NCBI GenBank assembly: GCA_902826775.1
Contig: CADEHE010000002.1
Coordinates: forward strand, 434,001-498,000
DNA from: an uncultured Pseudomonadota bacterium
GTDB taxonomy: Bacteria; Pseudomonadota; Gammaproteobacteria; Burkholderiales; JALYOK01
Direction of reading: 5' to 3'
DNA length: 64,000 bases
The notes under the pieces are model-generated. The model saw nothing but the letters and a program-made list of their open reading frames with translations, had not been told where the DNA came from and searched no databases. Positions 35,048 through 42,983 of this stretch are shown one piece after another. Both the position numbers and the translations under genes were made by a program. Each line of letters begins with the position of its first letter. The first letter of the stretch is position 1.

Positions 35048-35895
35048 CATCCATCCCCTTCGCCCGCCCACCTCAGTTCGTCGCGTCGCACCGCGTGCCC
35101 GACGACCAAACAGGCGGTGCATACTGGTTCATCATTCAAGGCGCGCAAGTGCTGGTGCATTTGCATGGCGACGACGCGCGTTTGCCGTTCGCACGCCGAG
35201 TTGAAGAGCTCGCAATTGCGCCAACGCGCTTGCTCTATCTCGGCACATTGGGCAATACGCCCTGTTACTCAGTAGAGGTCGCCTCTGAAATTGACATTCC
35301 CAATGAGTCTCAATGGCAAGGTCTTAGGAGTTTATTCGGAAAACTGGATGACGAGCTATTTGCGCTGGCCGGGCGCGCAATGCAAATCATCGATTGGGAT
35401 CGCACGCATCAATTCTGCGGACGCTGCGGCACGCCGACCGAACACAAAGCGAACGAACGCGCGCGCGAATGCCCGGCGTGCCATCTCGTCGCCTATCCGC
35501 GCATCGCCCCGGCGGTGATGTGCTTGGTCCAGCGCGAACGCGAACTGCTGCTCGCGCGCAGCCCGCATTTCGCCAAGGGCATGTACAGCGCGCTCGCCGG
35601 TTTCGTCGAGCCGGGCGAAAGCTTGGAAGAATGTCTGGCGCGCGAAGTGAAGGAAGAAGTCGGCGTCGATGTAACCAACTTGCGCTACTTTGCCAGCCAG
35701 CCGTGGCCGTTCCCGCACTCGCTCATGATCGCCTTCACCGCCGACTACGTGCGCGGCGAGCTTACGCCGGAGCCGGGCGAGATCGAAGAATGCGGCTGGT
35801 TCGATATCGACGCGCTGCCGATGCTGCCAGGGAAGATTTCAATTGCGCGCCGCTTGATCGACGCGACGCTGGCAGAAATGCGCACCGCGAAGTAG
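35044..35895 (+). CDS. nudC: NADH pyrophosphatase NudC
   Basis: A 283-residue Nudix hydrolase that splits NADH and, in E. coli, removes NAD caps from RNA. It has an N-terminal NudC domain, a zinc ribbon with Cys125, Cys128, Cys143 and Cys146 (FCGRCGTPT, ECPACHLVAYPR), the Nudix box GFVEPGESLEECLAREVKEE (from 186) and the NudC signature SQPWPFPHSLM. The start is GTG 35044, overlapping the stop of the small membrane protein gene. It is the last gene of a three-gene coupled unit. Confidence 0.94.
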   Translation: MTSIPFARPPQFVASHRVPDDQTGGAYWFIIQGAQVLVHLHGDDARLPFARRVEELAIAPTRLLYLGTLGNTPCYSVEVASEIDIPNESQWQGLRSLFGKLDDELFALAGRAMQIIDWDRTHQFCGRCGTPTEHKANERARECPACHLVAYPRIAPAVMCLVQRERELLLARSPHFAKGMYSALAGFVEPGESLEECLAREVKEEVGVDVTNLRYFASQPWPFPHSLMIAFTADYVRGELTPEPGEIEECGWFDIDALPMLPGKISIARRLIDATLAEMRTAK

Positions 35896-36158
35896 AGCGC
35901 TCTCTCGGCGACGGCGTCGCTCCACAAAGGATTCCACTTAGCAACCTGCGGCCGCGAGTCAGCCGCCCCACTTTCGCTTGTGCACTGCGCGAATGGTGTT
36001 CGGCGCGCTACGCGCCTTGCGCTTCCGCAGTTTGTGTCGGACGTCCTTACACGCGCCTTCGGGGCAAAACCTTAACTTCATGAATTAACAATCTTTAACA
36101 TTCCGGCGCGATTGTTGCTTTACCCCTAGCGGTGTACCCCCCAACCCTAGGAGGCTCC

Positions 36159-37082
36159 ATGAAGAAGATCCTACTGGCAACCGCTCTAGCTGCATCGTTT
36201 TCCGGGGCAGGCAACGCTGCAATTGTCACGACGCCCTTAAGCTCCACGCTCACGCCTACCGACCTGGTCAACGTTTTGTTGTCGGGCAACAGCGGCATCA
36301 CTGTATCGAATGTGCAATACACCGGCGCTCAAACCGCTTCGGGCCGATTTGCCGGCGGCACGCCTATCGGCTTCGCCAACGGCATCGTGCTGAGCAGTGG
36401 ATCGGTCGCATCTGGCCCTGACAACATCGTTGAAGGACCGAACAACGATGACGGCACTACTGTCGAGAACGGTCAACCCGGAGACGTCGATCTCGACGGT
36501 TTAACCACCGACTCAACAGAAGATGCATCCGTCCTGAGCTTCAACTTCGTGCCGACTGGGAACCGGGTCACCTTCAGCTACGTATTTGGTTCGGAGGAAT
36601 ACAACGAGTTCGTCAACTCACAATTCAACGATGTGTTCGGCTTTTTCATTAACGGCGTAAACGTAGCAGTGCTGCCGGGCACCAACACTCCCGTGGCGAT
36701 CAACAACGTTAACTGCGGCTTCGCCAGCTCCGGAAACCCAGCACCCGGCGCCGGACCAAACTGCACTCGCTTCCGCGACAATACCACCGGCGCGATCGAC
36801 ACCGAACTCGACGGTTTAACGACGGTGCTGTTCATAGATGCAGCAGTCAACGCAGGCCAAACCAATACCATGAAAATCGCGATCGCCGACGTAGGCGATC
36901 AATTGCTGGATTCAGCGGTCTTGTTCCAAGGCGGCACCTTCACCGTATGCGGTGGGCCGAACCAACCGGCTTGTACCGGCGGTGGCGGCGGCAACGGAAA
37001 TGGAAATGTCCCCGAACCAATGTCGCTAGCGCTGCTCGGCATCGGCCTCGCGGGACTGCGCATCCGTTCCCGCAAGAACTAA
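36159..37082 (+). CDS. PEP-CTERM exported protein with choice-of-anchor L domain
   Basis: A 307-residue protein with a signal peptide (MKKILLATALAASFSGAGNA), a choice-of-anchor L-like domain (TPTDLVNVLLSGNSGITVSN, then VTFSYVFGSEEYNEFVNSQF and FGFFINGVNVA), a Gly/Asn linker (GGGGGNGNGN) and a PEP-CTERM sorting signal (VPEPMSLALLGIGLAGL followed by RIRSRKN). Such proteins are cut and anchored by exosortase, usually together with exopolysaccharide. ATG 36159 is chosen because AGGAGG precedes it. No exosortase gene is in the window. It stands alone with its own terminator. Confidence 0.9.
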   Translation: MKKILLATALAASFSGAGNAAIVTTPLSSTLTPTDLVNVLLSGNSGITVSNVQYTGAQTASGRFAGGTPIGFANGIVLSSGSVASGPDNIVEGPNNDDGTTVENGQPGDVDLDGLTTDSTEDASVLSFNFVPTGNRVTFSYVFGSEEYNEFVNSQFNDVFGFFINGVNVAVLPGTNTPVAINNVNCGFASSGNPAPGAGPNCTRFRDNTTGAIDTELDGLTTVLFIDAAVNAGQTNTMKIAIADVGDQLLDSAVLFQGGTFTVCGGPNQPACTGGGGGNGNGNVPEPMSLALLGIGLAGLRIRSRKN

Positions 37083-37122
37083 GCGTTGACAAGCAAGACC
37101 GCACGCAGCAACTTCAACCATC

Positions 37123-37152
37123 AAGGCCGCTCGGTTTCGAGCGGCCTTTTTG
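37123..37152 (+). terminator. Rho-independent terminator of the PEP-CTERM gene
   Basis: Perfect 11-bp stem AAGGCCGCTCG / CGAGCGGCCTT around GTTT, then T residues, 40 bases after the stop. It may also serve the convergent methyltransferase gene from the other side. Confidence 0.9.
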
Positions 37153-37167
37153 TTCCGCTAACCCTAG

Positions 37168-37851
37168 TTACGCCCCGCGCGGCTTGACCGCCAAAATCAC
37201 CGCGAACGGCGAACGCCGCCACGGCACGTCCACCGCGAAGCCGGCGCGCTGCAGCATGCGTGTTTCTTCCGCTAGCGGAAAATAAAAATCCTCCTCTGCC
37301 CACGATGCGTAAACCTTTTTACCCTTCGCGCGACCAAAGGTCTTGCCGAGATGCGCAAACCAAACCTCCAAATCTTGCGCAAAGGCCGCTGGAGTAGATG
37401 CAGGTGCGCAATCGCCATTGATTAACACGCCGCCGGGAAGCAAGCTTTCGTAACAGCGCCGGTAAAAGCGCTGCTTGGCGCGCGGTTCTTTGATGTGATG
37501 CAGCGCGTAGCTCGCCACCATCGCATCGCACGTGGGCAGCTTGGCATCGAGAAAACTGCCATAGATCAGTTCGGCTTGCGCGCGGCGCCGGCCAAGGCGC
37601 GCCGGCACCATGCGCATCATGCTCTCGTCGGCATCGATGCCCCAGATGCGCGCACGCGGCACTACGGCCAAGCACGCTTTGGCGAGCGCGCCGGTGCCCA
37701 CGCCCAGATCGACGATGCGCTCGATCTTGCGCGGCGACAGACGAAGCGCGGCGGCCGCCTCAGCGATCAGGTCGTCGTAAAGCGGAATCAGCGTGCGGAT
37801 CTTGGCGTCGTACTGCTTCGGCGTGATGTTGAGGTGACTGGCAACAGACAT
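37168..37851 (-). CDS. Class I SAM-dependent methyltransferase
   Basis: A 227-residue methyltransferase with motif I IVDLGVGTGALAKACL, WGIDADESMM, and the late motifs MVASYALHHIKEPRAKQRFY and LLPGGVLINGDCAPA. This resembles the methyltransferase-25 group and small-molecule or ubiquinone-type enzymes. No substrate hint comes from the neighbours: a DsbA-fold isomerase gene lies 59 bases upstream on the same strand. The C-terminal part with VPWRRSPFAVILAVKPR is complete. Confidence 0.8.
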   Translation of the reverse strand: MSVASHLNITPKQYDAKIRTLIPLYDDLIAEAAAALRLSPRKIERIVDLGVGTGALAKACLAVVPRARIWGIDADESMMRMVPARLGRRRAQAELIYGSFLDAKLPTCDAMVASYALHHIKEPRAKQRFYRRCYESLLPGGVLINGDCAPASTPAAFAQDLEVWFAHLGKTFGRAKGKKVYASWAEEDFYFPLAEETRMLQRAGFAVDVPWRRSPFAVILAVKPRGA

Positions 37852-37910
37852 GGGTCGGCTCTATCAGTGCATTTCGAGCTTATTGCGCGCAATCGCACGC
37901 AGAATTACGC

Positions 37911-38504
37911 TCACAAACGCGCTTCCTGCAAGCGCTCGCGCAGCATCGGCACGCGATCAGTGCCCCAAAACAACTCGTCGCGAAAAACGAAGGTCGGCAC
38001 ACCGAACACGCCTTGCTGCGCCGCGCGGGTTTGAATCTCAGCGAACTGCGCTTTGCCTGCACCGGCAAGAAAAGCATCGAAGCCGACCGCAGGCGCGCCC
38101 GCATCGGCCAATGCCTTGTTCACGACCGCCAAGTCTTCGATGTCGAATTCGCGATTCCAGAAGCGCGGCAAGATCGCGTCGTGAAACCTTCGGAATACAC
38201 CATGCTGCTTGGCATACAACATGGCGATGCTGACCAGGGTTGGATCATAGATCTTTACCGTACCCTTCACCGTCAACCCGCGCTTGGCAGCGATGCGCCG
38301 GCAATCCATGTAGAGGTATTTCACCTTGGCCCATTCGCGCTGCCCGCGCGTCTCGGGTGTGCCGTGCGCGCCGGGCAGGTCGATGCACAACGGCAACCAC
38401 TCGATGCGCACCCTAAAATCTTGCTCAAGCTGGTAGGCGTCGTCCTTGACCAAATACGAATAGGGACTGCGATAGTCGATGTAAAGGGTGATGGCTTCAG
38501 GCAT
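37911..38504 (-). CDS. DsbA-fold 2-hydroxychromene-2-carboxylate isomerase-like protein
   Basis: A 197-residue thioredoxin-fold protein of the HCCA isomerase/kappa GST group: start LYIDYRSPYSYLVKDDAY with Ser in place of the CxxC of DsbA, a helical insert, and the end GVFGVPTFVFRDELFWGTDRV. These proteins use glutathione in isomerisation or conjugation reactions, the best known in naphthalene breakdown. Here no aromatic genes are nearby, so the substrate is open. It precedes a methyltransferase gene on the same strand. Confidence 0.82.
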   Translation of the reverse strand: MPEAITLYIDYRSPYSYLVKDDAYQLEQDFRVRIEWLPLCIDLPGAHGTPETRGQREWAKVKYLYMDCRRIAAKRGLTVKGTVKIYDPTLVSIAMLYAKQHGVFRRFHDAILPRFWNREFDIEDLAVVNKALADAGAPAVGFDAFLAGAGKAQFAEIQTRAAQQGVFGVPTFVFRDELFWGTDRVPMLRERLQEARL

Positions 38505-38530
38505 CGCAATATTGTAGCGTGCGCGGGGAT

Positions 38531-38648
38531 GTGAATCGTGAAAGGCGGAATGTGAAACGCAGGCACACCACTCGGCCTGCTCAGCCTTCCACCTTCAAGC
38601 GTCACATTTCACTTTCCTCTATTCACCCTTCACCTCTCACATTTCACC
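38531..38648. repeat. GTGAA-rich imperfect inverted repeat
   Basis: GTGAATCGTGAAAGG...AATGTGAAACGC at 38531-38560 is answered at 38599-38647 by TCACATTTCAC...TTCACCCTTCACCTCTCACATTTCACC. The two sides can pair imperfectly, and each is itself a run of GTGAAA/TTTCAC words. It lies between divergent genes. No function is known to me; runs of this kind occur between genes in several betaproteobacteria. Confidence 0.5.
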
Positions 38649-38723
38649 ATCATCCGCGCCTGCACCGCGCACGGCGCTGGCGACGATGCTATCCTTTCGC
38701 CTTCCTCGGTATCGTTCACACTC

Positions 38724-40007
38724 ATGCTCGAAAACCGCTCGCCGGCGCGCTGGTGGACTGAAACGCCACTGTACCTGCGCATTATCGGCGCGCTGGTACT
38801 TGGCGTAGTCGTTGGGCTGTTGCTTGGCAAAAACGCAGCCGCGCTTGCGACGCCGGCAAAGCTGATCCTGCGCCTGCTCGGCGCCGTGGCGGCGCCGCTG
38901 ATTTTATTCGCCATCGTGCGCGCCTTCTTGCACGCCCGGATCGAGCGCGGCACCGCCCCGAAGCTGGCGCGCTTGCTGCTGCTGAACACCACTGTGGCCA
39001 TTCTGATCGGCATGGCGGTGGCGAACCTCATTCGCCCCGGCGACCACGCTCAGCTGACGCCGCACGAAACTCATGCGGCCGCCAAGGGTGCTGCCGATCC
39101 GCTCACGCAATTTCTCGACAACGTCCCCAAAAGCGTGCTGGGCCCTCTGACCGACGATGGCAAAGTGCTGAGCGTAATCTTGCTCGCCATCGCCTTTGGT
39201 CTCGCGTTGCGCCGCTCGCGCGATACACCCGTGCGCACCATCGCAGATTTGGTCGATGTCGGCTTCAATACCATGTTGACCATTCTGCATTGGATCATTC
39301 AAGTGATCCCGTTCGGCGTGTTCGGCATCGTCGCCAGCATCGTCGGCACCAAAGGCTTCAGCGATTTCAAAGCGCTCGGCATATTCGTCATCACGGTGCT
39401 GGTGGCGCTCGGCTTGCACACAGCCTACTACTTGATCCGCATCCGGCTCTGGTCATGGCCGCGGCCGCTGTACGTGTTGCGCGGCATGCGCGATGCGCTG
39501 GTCATGGCATTTTCTACCGCGAGTTCCACTGCCACCATGCCGGTGACTTACGCGCGCCTGCGCGATAACGTCAAGCTGCGCGAGCAATCCGCCAGTCTCG
39601 GCGCTTTGGTCGGCGCGAATTTCAACAACGACGGCACCGCGCTGTACGAAGCGGTCTCGGCGCTCTTTATCGCGCAAATGCTCGGCATGGAACTGACACT
39701 GACGCAACAACTAATGGTGGTGCTGACCAGTATTGCCGCGTCGGTCGGCGCCGCCGGCATACCTGAAGCAGGTTTGGTCACCATGACTTTAGTATTCAAG
39801 GCGGTCGGGTTGCCGGTCGAGTACATAGCAATCTTGTTGACGGTCGATTGGTTTCTTGACCGCTGCCGCACCACGGTCAATGTCTTGGGCGACATCAACG
39901 TCAGTTGCCTGCTGGATGGCCAAACACCTGCACCTGCCGCCAGTACATCCTCATCAATGGCTCACAATCTCAACAACGAAGCCATACCGCTAGGAGATAA
40001 GCCATGA
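38724..40007 (+). CDS. Dicarboxylate/amino acid:cation symporter (DAACS family)
   Basis: A 427-residue sodium or proton symporter of the glutamate transporter (SDF) family. Several membrane helices are visible from residue 15 on. The family motifs are the serine-rich loop MAFSTASSTATMPVT (about 258-272), the NFNNDGTALYEAV region and the C-terminal stretch ASVGAAGIPEAGLVTMTLV and DRCRTTVNVLGD. Substrates are C4-dicarboxylates or acidic/neutral amino acids. It overlaps the next gene by 4 bases (ATGA), a PLP enzyme of D-amino-acid type, so it probably imports that enzyme's substrate. Confidence 0.9.
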   Translation: MLENRSPARWWTETPLYLRIIGALVLGVVVGLLLGKNAAALATPAKLILRLLGAVAAPLILFAIVRAFLHARIERGTAPKLARLLLLNTTVAILIGMAVANLIRPGDHAQLTPHETHAAAKGAADPLTQFLDNVPKSVLGPLTDDGKVLSVILLAIAFGLALRRSRDTPVRTIADLVDVGFNTMLTILHWIIQVIPFGVFGIVASIVGTKGFSDFKALGIFVITVLVALGLHTAYYLIRIRLWSWPRPLYVLRGMRDALVMAFSTASSTATMPVTYARLRDNVKLREQSASLGALVGANFNNDGTALYEAVSALFIAQMLGMELTLTQQLMVVLTSIAASVGAAGIPEAGLVTMTLVFKAVGLPVEYIAILLTVDWFLDRCRTTVNVLGDINVSCLLDGQTPAPAASTSSSMAHNLNNEAIPLGDKP

Positions 40008-41137
40008 ACACGCCCCCACCGGCCGCTATCGGCGCACCCATCGAGGACATCGACACGCCCGCGCTGGTGATCGATCTCGACGCCTTTGAACGCAACTTGA
40101 ACAAGATGGCGCAGTTCGCCAAACAGCATGGCGTGCGCCTGCGCCCGCACGCAAAAATGCATAAGAGCCCAATAGTCGCGCGCAAGCAGATGGCGCTGGG
40201 CGCGGTCGGCGTGTGCTGTCAAAAAGTGAGCGAAGCCGAAGTGATGGTGCACGGCGGTGTCGACGATGTGCTGGTCAGCAACCAAGTCGTGCTGCCGCAC
40301 AAGTTGGAGCGTCTTGCCGCACTCGCCCGCCACGCGAAGATTTCAATCTGCGTCGATGACTTCGACAACATCACGCAGATTTCGCAAGCCGCGACGAAAT
40401 TCGGCGTCAACATCGAGGTGCTGGTCGAAGTCAATGTCGGTGCCAACCGCTGCGGCGTCGCGCCGGGCGAGCCGGCGCTCAAGCTGTCGCAAAAAATCGC
40501 TTCCTCCCCAGGGCTGACCTTCGGCGGCATGCAGGCCTACCACGGGGCAGCACAGCACGTGCGCAGTTTCGACGAACGGCGCGCGGCGATCGCCAAGGCG
40601 GAGGATATGGTGCGCGCCACGCGCGATTTGCTGCGCCAACACGGCCTGGAATGCCGCACCATCGGTGGTGCCGGCACCGGCAGCTACGGTTTCGAGGGCA
40701 CCGGCAAGCTCTACAACGAACTGCAAGTTGGCTCGTACGCCTTCATGGATGTCGATTACGCCAAAAACCGCGCGCAGGACGGCGGCGCGTTCAACGACTT
40801 CGAACACGCATTGTTCGTGCTCGCGCATGTGATGAGCCGCGCCACCCCTACTGTGGCGGTAACCGACGCCGGCTTGAAAGCGATGACGTTCGAATGCGGC
40901 ATGCCGTGGGTGCGCGATGTGCCCGGCGCGGAATACGTCAGTCCGTCGGACGAACACGGCAAACTCAGCGTGCCCGCCGACTGCACACTCAAGCTCGGCG
41001 ATCGCGTCTGGCTGATTCCGCCGCATTGCGATCCGTGCGTCAATTTGCACGACTGGTATGTGTGCGTGCGGGGCGGCCGCACGCAAGGGCGTGTCGAGGC
41101 GTTGTGGCCGGTGGCAGCGCGGGGAATGGGTTTTTAG
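40004..41137 (+). CDS. DSD1 family PLP enzyme (D-threonine / 3-hydroxy-D-aspartate aldolase-like)
   Basis: A 377-residue fold-type III PLP enzyme. The PLP lysine is Lys51 in RLRPHAKMHKS; GVCCQKVSEAEVMVHGGVDDVLVSN, EVNVGANRCGV and GGAGTGSYGFEGTG are family parts. A metal site is suggested by His341 and Asp343 in PPHCDPCVNLHD, as in D-threonine aldolase; D-serine dehydratase of the same family uses His and Cys, and Cys residues are also present here. It may cleave D-threonine, D-3-hydroxyaspartate or a related D-3-hydroxy amino acid to glycine. It is coupled to the symporter gene and precedes lrgA. Confidence 0.82.
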   Translation: MNTPPPAAIGAPIEDIDTPALVIDLDAFERNLNKMAQFAKQHGVRLRPHAKMHKSPIVARKQMALGAVGVCCQKVSEAEVMVHGGVDDVLVSNQVVLPHKLERLAALARHAKISICVDDFDNITQISQAATKFGVNIEVLVEVNVGANRCGVAPGEPALKLSQKIASSPGLTFGGMQAYHGAAQHVRSFDERRAAIAKAEDMVRATRDLLRQHGLECRTIGGAGTGSYGFEGTGKLYNELQVGSYAFMDVDYAKNRAQDGGAFNDFEHALFVLAHVMSRATPTVAVTDAGLKAMTFECGMPWVRDVPGAEYVSPSDEHGKLSVPADCTLKLGDRVWLIPPHCDPCVNLHDWYVCVRGGRTQGRVEALWPVAARGMGF

Positions 41138-41146
41138 GGTGCACGC

Positions 41147-41500
41147 ATGATCGAAGGCTTTCTCGTACTGCTATCGTTCCAACTCGCGGGCGAAGCGCTC
41201 GCGCATGTGGCGCACTTGCCTATCCCCGGACCGATCATCGGCTTGGTGTTATTGCTCGGCTGGGCGCAGCTAGGCGGCGGCGTTGCAGAATCCGGTAAGC
41301 AAGTTGCGCTCGGACTGCTCAGCAACTTGGGGCTCATGTTCGTCCCGGTCGCGGCAGGCATTTCGTTTCAATTGCGCGCGCTCGGCAACGCCGCCTGGCA
41401 CGTTGGCTGGATCGTGGTCGTCACCACCGCATTTACTTTGGTCGTCACCGCGGCGGTGTTCGCTTGGCTGTGCAAAATTACGCAACGCGAGCCGCAATGA
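41147..41500 (+). CDS. CidA/LrgA family holin-like protein
   Basis: A 117-residue protein with four membrane segments and the family motif PIPGPIIGLVLLL near residue 26. The LrgA/CidA proteins are holin-like; in other bacteria the LrgAB pair transports pyruvate or affects autolysis. Its ATG lies 9 bases after the aldolase stop and its own end overlaps the lrgB start by 4 bases. The gene order transporter, aldolase, lrgA, lrgB is on one strand and probably one transcript. Confidence 0.88.
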   Translation: MIEGFLVLLSFQLAGEALAHVAHLPIPGPIIGLVLLLGWAQLGGGVAESGKQVALGLLSNLGLMFVPVAAGISFQLRALGNAAWHVGWIVVVTTAFTLVVTAAVFAWLCKITQREPQ

Positions 41501-42207
41501 ATCCACCGCCGGTCTTCGACCTGTGGGTGTTTCTCAAAACCAAGCCGCTGCTGTGGCTGGTGCTGACGCTCGGCTCTTGGGTCGCCGCGCGCAGGCTGCA
41601 GGATGCGGTCGGCGGTGCGCCTTGGGCAAATCCGGTCGCGGTGTCCTCGATATTACTAGGCGTCATCCTTTGGCTGACCGGTGCATCCTACGAAGAATTT
41701 TTTGCCGGTGCGCAATTCGTGCACTTCTTGCTCGGCCCCGCGACCATCGCGCTCGGCATCACCCTCATCGAGCACATGCAGGCGCTGCGCAAGCTTGTCA
41801 TCCCCGTGTTTGGCGCTCTGATTGCAGGCGTGGTCGCCTCGGTTGCTTCGACTTGGCTCCTATGCCATGTTGCACAGTTGCCGGCTGATATCACGCTCTC
41901 AATGCTACCGAAGTCGGCCACGGCGCCGGTGGCGATGGCAGTGAGCGAATCCATCGGCGGCAATCCCAGTATCTCGATGAGCGGCGTGTTGCTCACCGGC
42001 GTCACCGGCGCCATCATCGTGACGCCGCTGTTCAATCTGCTCGGTTTCAAGAATTGGCGCGCGCGCGGCTTCGCCGCCGGCTTGACGGCACACGGCATCG
42101 GCACGGCGCGCGCCTATCAGGTGAGCGCCGAAGCCGGCGTCTATGCCGCGCTGGCACTGGCGCTCGCGGCGCTGCTGCAAGGCTTGCTGTTACCGCTCGT
42201 GCTTTAG
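41497..42207 (+). CDS. LrgB family protein
   Basis: A 236-residue polytopic membrane protein of the LrgB/CidB family. Marks are LGPATIALGITLIEHMQALR, the loop MLPKSATAPVAMAVSESIGG, and AHGIGTARAYQVSAEAGVYA. It is the partner of LrgA. The start at ATG 41497 is chosen because it overlaps the lrgA stop (ATGA) and the family begins there; an earlier in-frame ATG at 41464 lies inside lrgA. Confidence 0.9.
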   Translation: MNPPPVFDLWVFLKTKPLLWLVLTLGSWVAARRLQDAVGGAPWANPVAVSSILLGVILWLTGASYEEFFAGAQFVHFLLGPATIALGITLIEHMQALRKLVIPVFGALIAGVVASVASTWLLCHVAQLPADITLSMLPKSATAPVAMAVSESIGGNPSISMSGVLLTGVTGAIIVTPLFNLLGFKNWRARGFAAGLTAHGIGTARAYQVSAEAGVYAALALALAALLQGLLLPLVL

Positions 42208-42219
42208 GAGATGCACTAT

Positions 42220-42924
42220 ATGAGACGACTCGCCGCGATCCTGCTACTTTGCCTTGTTGGCATTGCGAGGGCGGGCTTTGACGAAGGTGCCGTTGCCTAC
42301 GAGGCGGGCGACTATGCCAAAGCACACGCCGAATGGAAACCGCTCGCCGAGCAAGGCGACGCGCAGGCGCAATACAATCTTGGCATCATGCACCTCGAAG
42401 GCCAAGGCGTGGCGCGCAGCGCGCGCAAAGCGGCCGAATGGTTTCACAAAGCGGGAAAACAGAACCATGCCGCTGCCCAGTACAACTTGGCCACGCTGTA
42501 TGCGAGCGGACAAGGTGTGGCGAAGAACCCCAAGCTCATGCTGACGTGGCTGCGCTTCGCCGCCGAGCAAGGCTACGCGCTCGCGCAATATGATCTCGGC
42601 GCGCTGCACGCGGAAGGCCAGGGCTTGCCGCAGGACAAACAGCAAGCAGCCGCGTGGTACCGCAAAGCGGCCGAGCAAGGCAATGCCGATGCGCAGAACA
42701 ATCTCGGCGAGCTGTATGCCGAAGGCGCGGGCGTGCCGCGCGATGCGGCGCTCGCGTACCTGCTCTGCAGCCTCGCCGCCGCGAACGGCAGCGAGGCGGC
42801 TGCCGAGAACCGCGACGCGTATGCGAAATTGCTTACGCCGCAAGAGATCGAAGCGGCCACAGCGCTCGGCGTTCAGTGGGTGCCGGGAACGCCGCTACCG
42901 GCGAGCGTGAAGCCGGATCAATAG
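42220..42924 (+). CDS. Exported Sel1-repeat protein
   Basis: A 234-residue protein with a signal peptide (MRRLAAILLLCLVGIARA) and about four Sel1-like repeats of 36 residues (for example AQYNLGIMHLEGQGVARSARKAAEWFHKAGKQ, cut here by differing copies), each with the A.YNLG..Y..G.GV pattern. Such repeats form a solenoid for protein binding in the periplasm. The start at ATG 42220 is chosen since AGGAG lies 9 bases before it; the ATG at 42211 has no spacing. It follows lrgB after 12 bases. Confidence 0.82.
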   Translation: MRRLAAILLLCLVGIARAGFDEGAVAYEAGDYAKAHAEWKPLAEQGDAQAQYNLGIMHLEGQGVARSARKAAEWFHKAGKQNHAAAQYNLATLYASGQGVAKNPKLMLTWLRFAAEQGYALAQYDLGALHAEGQGLPQDKQQAAAWYRKAAEQGNADAQNNLGELYAEGAGVPRDAALAYLLCSLAAANGSEAAAENRDAYAKLLTPQEIEAATALGVQWVPGTPLPASVKPDQ

Positions 42925-42983
42925 GACCGGGAAGGCGCTGCCTCCAGGCGCAAGCCCAGCAACTTCTCAATACTGACGACAAG

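Noticed and set aside
42654..42983. In-frame extension upstream of the exported amidohydrolase gene
   Set aside because: It runs inside the Sel1-repeat gene in another frame; the signal peptide marks ATG 42984 as the start.
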